This document shows, one piece after another, positions 59,077 to 64,000 of a stretch of 64,000 nucleotides of DNA. Both the position numbers and the translations under genes were made by a program. The stretch spans positions 12,175,577 through 12,239,576 of the forward strand of contig NC_092582.1 in NCBI RefSeq assembly GCF_037975245.1. Direction: 5' to 3'. The notes below the pieces were generated by a model. It was not told where the DNA came from. It was given only the letters and a program-made list of their open reading frames with translations, and searched no databases. Numbering within the stretch: position 1 is the stretch's first letter; each line of letters begins with the position of its first letter. Source of the stretch: Apostichopus japonicus (Eukaryota > Echinodermata > Holothuroidea > Aspidochirotida > Stichopodidae).

Positions 59077-59580
59077 ATGGATTAATAATCAATCATGCAA
59101 ATATGGATTATTATACAACACCTAATTGTAGTCTGGTCATTTGATTGGTCAATTGCTTGTTGATTGCATGCAAAATCCGCTCTATTCCACTCTATGAAAT
59201 AGAACCATGAGTTATACTTTTTTGGTAGCACTTTTTCAATGGTAAGAGAGCAGAGAAACCTGTCTGTTCAAAACAATCGGTTGCATGAGTGCATTTTACC
59301 CGTCTTAATATAATATGTTGTATAAAACAAATAATGAATGGTTTCCATTCGTGCAATAGTGCAAATATTTCATTCGTTGAAAGATGTAATTTGTTCCATT
59401 CAACTCTGCTGCGCCCGTTGAATGGAACATTCCATCTTTCAACTCATGAAATATTTGCACTATTGCACTCATAACCATTCAATATTTGTATAATAATCAA
59501 TCATGCAAATATGGATTAATAATCAATCACGCAAAGATGGATTAGTAATCAATCACGCAAAGATGCATTAATAATCATCG
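59077..59580. repeat. Large hairpin flanked by short tandem repeats
   Basis: Arms at about 59321-59400 and 59413-59492 are near-complementary over 75-80 bases (GTGCAATAGTGCAAATATTT and its complement; GTTGAATGGAACA at the tip) around a 12-base loop. A word ATAATCAATCATGCAAATAT occurs on both sides (59083 and 59492) and expands on the right into about three 29-base units. It is a hairpin MITE or palindromic expansion in an intron of the coiled-coil gene. Confidence 0.7.
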
Positions 59581-60099
59581 TTGCTTACAGATTTCTCTTT
59601 TGTTATACAACCCACGGGGGAAATGAATTCCACCCCACCAAGATGGGGAATACTGTATTTTCACTTTCGTTAAATGACGTGTTAAATTTTTCCCCATAAG
59701 GTCTGTTCATACCACCGTCTCTTATGCTATTGTCGCGTTACAGAGCAGACGTCACTTACTCTTTTCGTTGGGATCTGGGTAGGAGTTGAAATTTAAGCGC
59801 CAATGAATGAGCTGGAGCTTGTGGATTAAACACCAAATGTTTCCTCCCCTACAGCAGTGGGTAGTTTCACTCAACATTCTATTAAACATGAAATGTAGTG
59901 TAAGCAATGAAACTTGAAATTTTCAACATGTTACATGATGTTGCATGTTAGTCGCAATTTAACCTTGCATCTCATGATATCAAACACTAACATGTTAGGA
60001 CAGCCCTTGAACAAAGCAATTAAACATACATTAAAGTAATGAAACTATACTCAAATTGACAGTTGAATGATCCATTAATTAATAGTTTTGTCATCTCAC

Positions 60100-60195
60100 C
60101 TTCATTCTGCCATGGATTGCTTCATTAGTCATCTTAATTCCTTGCATACCTTGAAGGTAGCCATCTTTATCAATCATATCTCTCCTGAAACTTGC
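60100..60195 (-). CDS. Internal exon of membrane coiled-coil gene
   Basis: Acceptor gtttattag and donor gtgaga (minus strand) bound exactly 32 codons: ASFRRDMIDKDGYLQ then GMQGIKMTNEAIHGRMK. The exon is in phase 0 at both ends and reads straight into the coiled-coil exon at 59061. The preceding exon at 61434 ends in phase 2, so at least one exon between them is unseen. Confidence 0.6.
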
Positions 60196-60289
60196 CTAAT
60201 AAACTCCCTTGTTATGGGATCTTAGCATCTATTAAGATTAAAACATAAGACAAGATGGCAATCTATGGTACTCATCTCTTTTATGATGG

Positions 60290-60960
60290 AATGGATCTAC
60301 AATGAACTTTGACCTTGACCCTAAACAACTGCATAAGTTCTAATTTAAAATTTGTCTCATTATAGTCAACATATCTGTGGTTTAATGACTTTTTCCAACA
60401 TGCTGACAAGCAGAAAATGGCTACACTTTCTGGGTATTTGACCTTTCACCTATGACATTTAGACAATCACCAAAGATCAAGTTTACAGTACATGGTCAGG
60501 CACCTACCCACCAAGTTTGAACCTGATCGGACTAACAGTCTAGGACACACTCTTTTGCACAATTTAGACCAATTTTAACTTTAACTCAATTGACCCGTTA
60601 ACTACAAGCCTAAACAGCTAAATCTGTCTTGTTTTAAACTTTGTCTCTTCATTCTCTACATATAATGTGGTTTAATGCCTTTGTCCAACAAGTTGGCATG
60701 CAGAAAATGGCTAAAAACTAATTTTTAGATTTCTTGACCTTCAACCTCTTTGACGTCATCAATCGCGCAGGCATGAGTTACCTGTAACATGGTCAGGCTC
60801 CCACCCACCAAGCTTGAACTTGACAGGACTTGGGGTCTAGGAGGAGTTTGCGACATACTTAATTTTGCTCACTCACTCACGCACACAGACACACACTCAC
60901 TCACTCACATTTCTGATGTGGAGTGAAGTACAATATCTCATCTCCCTATTCATTACATGA
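60290..60960. repeat. Dispersed 'cagaaaatggct' repeat, two units
   Basis: Two tandem units of about 310 bases share tttaatg.cttt.tccaaca, gcagaaaatggcta, gacctt.a.cct, catggtcaggc, cacccaccaag and cttgaac. It ends in CACTCACTCAC microsatellite DNA near 60880-60910 and a short hairpin (ctcatctccct...agggagatgag). Confidence 0.6.
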
Positions 60961-61433
60961 AGGGAGATGAGATCAAAACAAACTCAACACAAGGTTACAA
61001 AAAGTTCTGCTTTACAGCAAGAAATAGATAGTGGTCTACTTTAAAATGCACTGTGCAGTTTTCAGTACAGTCAACTGTTTAGAGTGTAAATTTAAAAATC
61101 ATATCGTTTAAGCAGCTTGTTTTAGCTGCCCACCCCTCCTCCACTCACCCCCACCCCAAATTGACTTCTATTTACCTTCCCAATCCTTTACAACTTGAGA
61201 TAGTTTAAAATATCGTTACCAAGATACAGCGTTACCTTTCAACCAGTTACATTTATGGTAAGTAAACATTCGGTTTGGGATTATCCAATAACTTGTCTCA
61301 ATACATTGCATTTACTTTTCCCAGTCAGTTTCTTATTTTTGAATTGTTTTACAAAAGAATAAAACATAGATAATATGTTGCCAGCTGACAAAACCTTGCT
61401 TAAAATAAAACATGTTTAGAGAGTGAAACTTAC

Positions 61434-61657
61434 TTATGACTGGTTAAAATGTCCCTGTAACTATCGCTACCACTGGACTCCGTGTTCAGAGATGAGCCAT
61501 GCTTGTACTCGGACTGAGCTGTATCTCCTAAATTTTCTATAGCGACCTTTTGTTGGGAGAATAAACTGCAGCGGAAGATGAAAGAATAGAGAACCAACAA
61601 TGTAGACAGACAGAGGGTGAAAGAAGAAACTAGAGCACCAATGGTGCAGAAGCTCAT
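61434..61657 (-). CDS. First coding exon of a type II membrane protein
   Basis: From an ATG at 61657 (context aaaggaATGa) the frame reads MSFCTIGALVSS, a hydrophobic segment FTLCLSTLLVLYSFIFRCSLF (about residues 13-33), then a polar stalk with NLGDTAQSEYKHG and SSGSDSYRDILTSHK, ending at a consensus donor gtaagt in phase 2. A short N-terminus, one membrane span near it and downstream coiled-coil exons point to a signal-anchored protein. The family is unknown. Confidence 0.6.
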
Positions 61658-61940
61658 TCCTTTTCGAGCTTAAAAATGTAGGGCCCACAAAACTTTATGG
61701 CCCACCAAATTTCAGGCCATTTTTCAGATTCCACCAATTTTGGGCCCATGAGGGATAACCCCCCCCCTCCCTCCGTTAGCAGAATCCTGGCCACACCACT
61801 GGCTATAATTCCTATTTTCCCCCTTTAAATCCTATTTTACCAACTCTCTCAAACAATACCACTGACCTACCCTATTAAACTTTCTCCCCTCTACCTGAGC
61901 AGACCTGAAGCACTCCTTGCCAACATTTTGGCTGGCTGCC

Positions 61941-62921
61941 TATGGCGGGCCATCAGTCTCAAATCATTGGAGATCGACTTATACCGATTTAAATCGACAT
62001 ATACCAGTTTCCTTCGACATATACCAGTTTCCTTCGACTTATACCAGTTTCATTCTACATATCATCGATTTAAATCGACATATACCAGTTTCATTCTACA
62101 TATCATCGATTTAAATCGACATATACCAGTTTCATTCTACATATCATCGATTTATTTTACTTATCATCGATGTAATTTGGAATATGTTAATGAGCTAAAT
62201 CGATGATATGTCGATTTAAATAGGTATATGTCAATTTGAGACGCTAGAAACTGGTATAAGTCCACGGAAATTGACTTCTACCGATTTAATTCGACATATC
62301 ATCGATTTAAACTGGTAGATGTCGATTTAAATGGACATATCATCGATTTATTCTACATATCATCGATTTAAATCGATAAGTAAAATAAATCGATATGTAG
62401 AATAAATCGATGATATGTCGATTTAAATTGACATATACCAGTTTCATTCTACATATCATCGATTTAAATCGACATATACCAGTTTCCTTCGACATATCAT
62501 CGATTTATTTTACTTATCATCGATTTAAATCGATGATAAGTAAAATAAATCGATGATATGTAGAATAAATCGATGATATGTCGATTTAAATTGACATATA
62601 CCAGTTTCATTCCACATATCATCGATTTAAATCGACATATACCAGTTACTATCGACATATCATCGATTTATTTTACTTATCATCGATTTAAATCGATGAT
62701 AAGTAAAATAAATCGATGATATGTAGAATGAAACTGGTATATGTCGATTTAAATCGATGATATGTAAAATGAAGCTGGTATATGTCGATTTAAATCGATG
62801 ATATGTAGAATGAAACTGGTATAAGTCGAAGGAAACTGGTATATGTCGAAGGAAACTGGTATATGTCGATTTAAATCGGTATAAGTCGATCTCCAATGAT
62901 TGAGACTGATGGCCCGCCATA
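61941..62921. mobile_element. Foldback element C with ATCGATTTAAATCGAT palindrome arrays
   Basis: The 981-bp element begins TATGGCGGGCCATCAGTCTC and ends with the complement of that text. It is flanked by the exact 6-bp duplication GCTGCC at 61935-61940 and 62922-62927. Nearly the whole body consists of words such as CATCGATTTAAATCGACATA, ATACCAGTTTC and TTATTTTACTTATCATCG in both orientations, so the left and right halves are complementary and also fold locally. No coding capacity: long frames of SFYISSI-type text merely translate the repeat. Confidence 0.9.
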
Positions 62922-62949
62922 GCTGCCTACATACCTCAGGCTCAAAGAC

Positions 62950-63240
62950 TTCTAAGAATCGGCAAGTGCTGATTGGCTGTAGGGCTCTCACGCTTACAGT
63001 TCAACAGTTAATAACAACTCCCAGTCCTGCTTTAATTCCACTAACAGCCTCTGCAGAGCTTAACCACAAATGTAAACAAACACTGCAGATACTGGGAGAC
63101 AAATTAAAGGAGCTTTGGCAAAAGGTGAAGGCTCAGATTTTTTTAAACAATGGGGATTAATTGTAATTAATTAACTTTTGACCAAAAATTATTAGGCATC
63201 ACCTTATTCATACACAATCCAACAATCATCAGTTCAACTT
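62950..63240. other. No supported gene
   Basis: A plus-strand frame to 63160 has coiled-coil-like text near its end (LNHKCKQTLQILGDKLKELWQ). Splice sites are not convincing, and it is on the opposite strand from the nearby gene. Confidence 0.25.
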
Positions 63241-63249
63241 TGAATATGA

Positions 63250-63800
63250 TCCATCAAAATCTTGAGGAGATTGAGATATTTGAAAATATTACAAAGAATG
63301 ACCCCCGATGACCCCCTAAATGACATTTGACCTCAATTTTCCAAACACTCCTCGTAACTCCTATCCCGAGGAACGTTGTGACCAAGTTTCACTATCACTG
63401 GCCATACACTGTACGAACAGGAGCAATTTGAAAATATTGGGCCGGGGCCACAAAAGACCCCTAGTTGATCTTTGATCTGAAATTCATGAACACCCTGAAG
63501 GTAAAACTTCCATAGTACTATCGTGACAAACCCTCAACATTGTACCATGGAATCTGTAGGAGAAGAAGCATTTTGTGTATTTCCACAAAATGGCCCATTA
63601 CGCCCCACAGGTGACCTTTGACCCCATATTTCAGACCATCTCTGATGGCCCTATACCCAATGGTCCTTGTGTCCAATTTTCATGAAATTCCATCAAACGT
63701 TGTGCGAGTGGGAGCGGTTTTACCAATTGTTGACGGATAGAGTGATAGACGCCGCACTGTAACAATAGCTCACACCAGCATGCTGGTATGAGCTAAAAAC
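63250..63800. repeat. Dispersed non-coding repeat ending in gctcacaccagcatgctgg
   Basis: The region shows phrases atgaccccctaaatgacatt, gacctttgaccccatattt, agtgatagacgccgcactg and a final hairpin CCAGCATGCTGG. Similar phrases recur at 53.4 and 60.3 kb. The family is widespread in marine invertebrate DNA in my recollection, which I cannot check here. Confidence 0.5.
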
Positions 63801-64000
63801 CAAACACACTCAATGAATGTAAAAATATGTACATCAGGAAGCAGGTGGATGGCAAAATACCTCTTGCAGTAATGAGCTTAAAAATCATCCATCACTGATA
63901 GCAACAACTGCGGTATGCCTTTTAACCCTTTCAATGCCTTAGGTGCTCTCTTGATCATCCTACAACTTTATCATCAAAGTCAGGGCTCTAAGATTGTCCA

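Noticed and set aside
61917-62206. Repetitive frames resembling a YTSF-repeat protein
   Set aside because: They translate the palindromic arms of foldback element C and appear mirrored on the other strand.

Overview
This is animal nuclear DNA: AT-rich, introns with GT/AG boundaries, no operons, and dominated by transposable elements. The mix (CR1/L2-like and jockey-like LINEs, Ty3/gypsy LTR elements, hAT-like and Mutator-like MITEs, Kolobok-like remnants, foldback elements and dispersed 'gacctttgacctc' repeats) fits a marine invertebrate, most likely a deuterostome such as an echinoderm. That placement is inference; no diagnostic gene fixes the species.

Host gene pieces are few and mostly partial. 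On the plus strand there are three adducin-like exons (15.1-18.5 kb) that carry two frame breaks and an in-frame stop. They are followed by a tandemly repeated ABCC/MRP nucleotide-binding-domain exon (32.2-34.4 kb) embedded in a 69-bp minisatellite. Next come two clean terminal exons of SRP68, a signal recognition particle protein (39.3 and 40.5-40.8 kb). On the minus strand a probable membrane-anchored coiled-coil protein gene runs from about 61.7 to 54.3 kb. Three of its exons chain in matching phase, and an apparently coding acidic tail is interrupted by two TAA codons. A lone plus-strand exon with a hydrophobic leader lies at 55.8 kb inside that gene's intron.

Mobile DNA, left to right: LINE 3' end (0-0.3 kb); palindrome-array foldback element A (1.7-3.6 kb); LINE and Kolobok-like remnants (4.7-5.9 kb); a gypsy-type solo LTR with 4-bp duplication (6.3-7.3 kb); a long minus-strand CR1/L2-like LINE (7.6-12.7 kb) with a second LINE nested in it; a hAT-like MITE with a perfect 8-bp duplication (16.3 kb); a gypsy element (22.3-27.3 kb) with its own hAT-like MITE in gag and a 993-bp 5' LTR; a Mutator-like MITE (29.3 kb); an AC-rich plus-strand jockey-like LINE (34.4-39.0 kb); tRNA-like and direct/inverted repeat blocks (42.4-44.5 kb); a second copy of that LINE split by a 2,567-bp hAT-like island with 8-bp duplication (45.4-47.9 kb); foldback element B (50.3-52.0 kb); long TA microsatellites; and foldback element C (61.9-62.9 kb).

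The most striking structures are foldback elements B and C. Each starts with TATGGC, ends with its complement, is flanked by a perfect 6-bp target duplication, and has arms made of many copies of a short self-complementary word that differs completely between the two (CACTTAAGTG versus ATCGATTTAAATCGAT). Element A (TATTCGAATA) has the same architecture but other termini. Together they look like foldback transposons whose subterminal arrays evolve by turnover of palindromic words.
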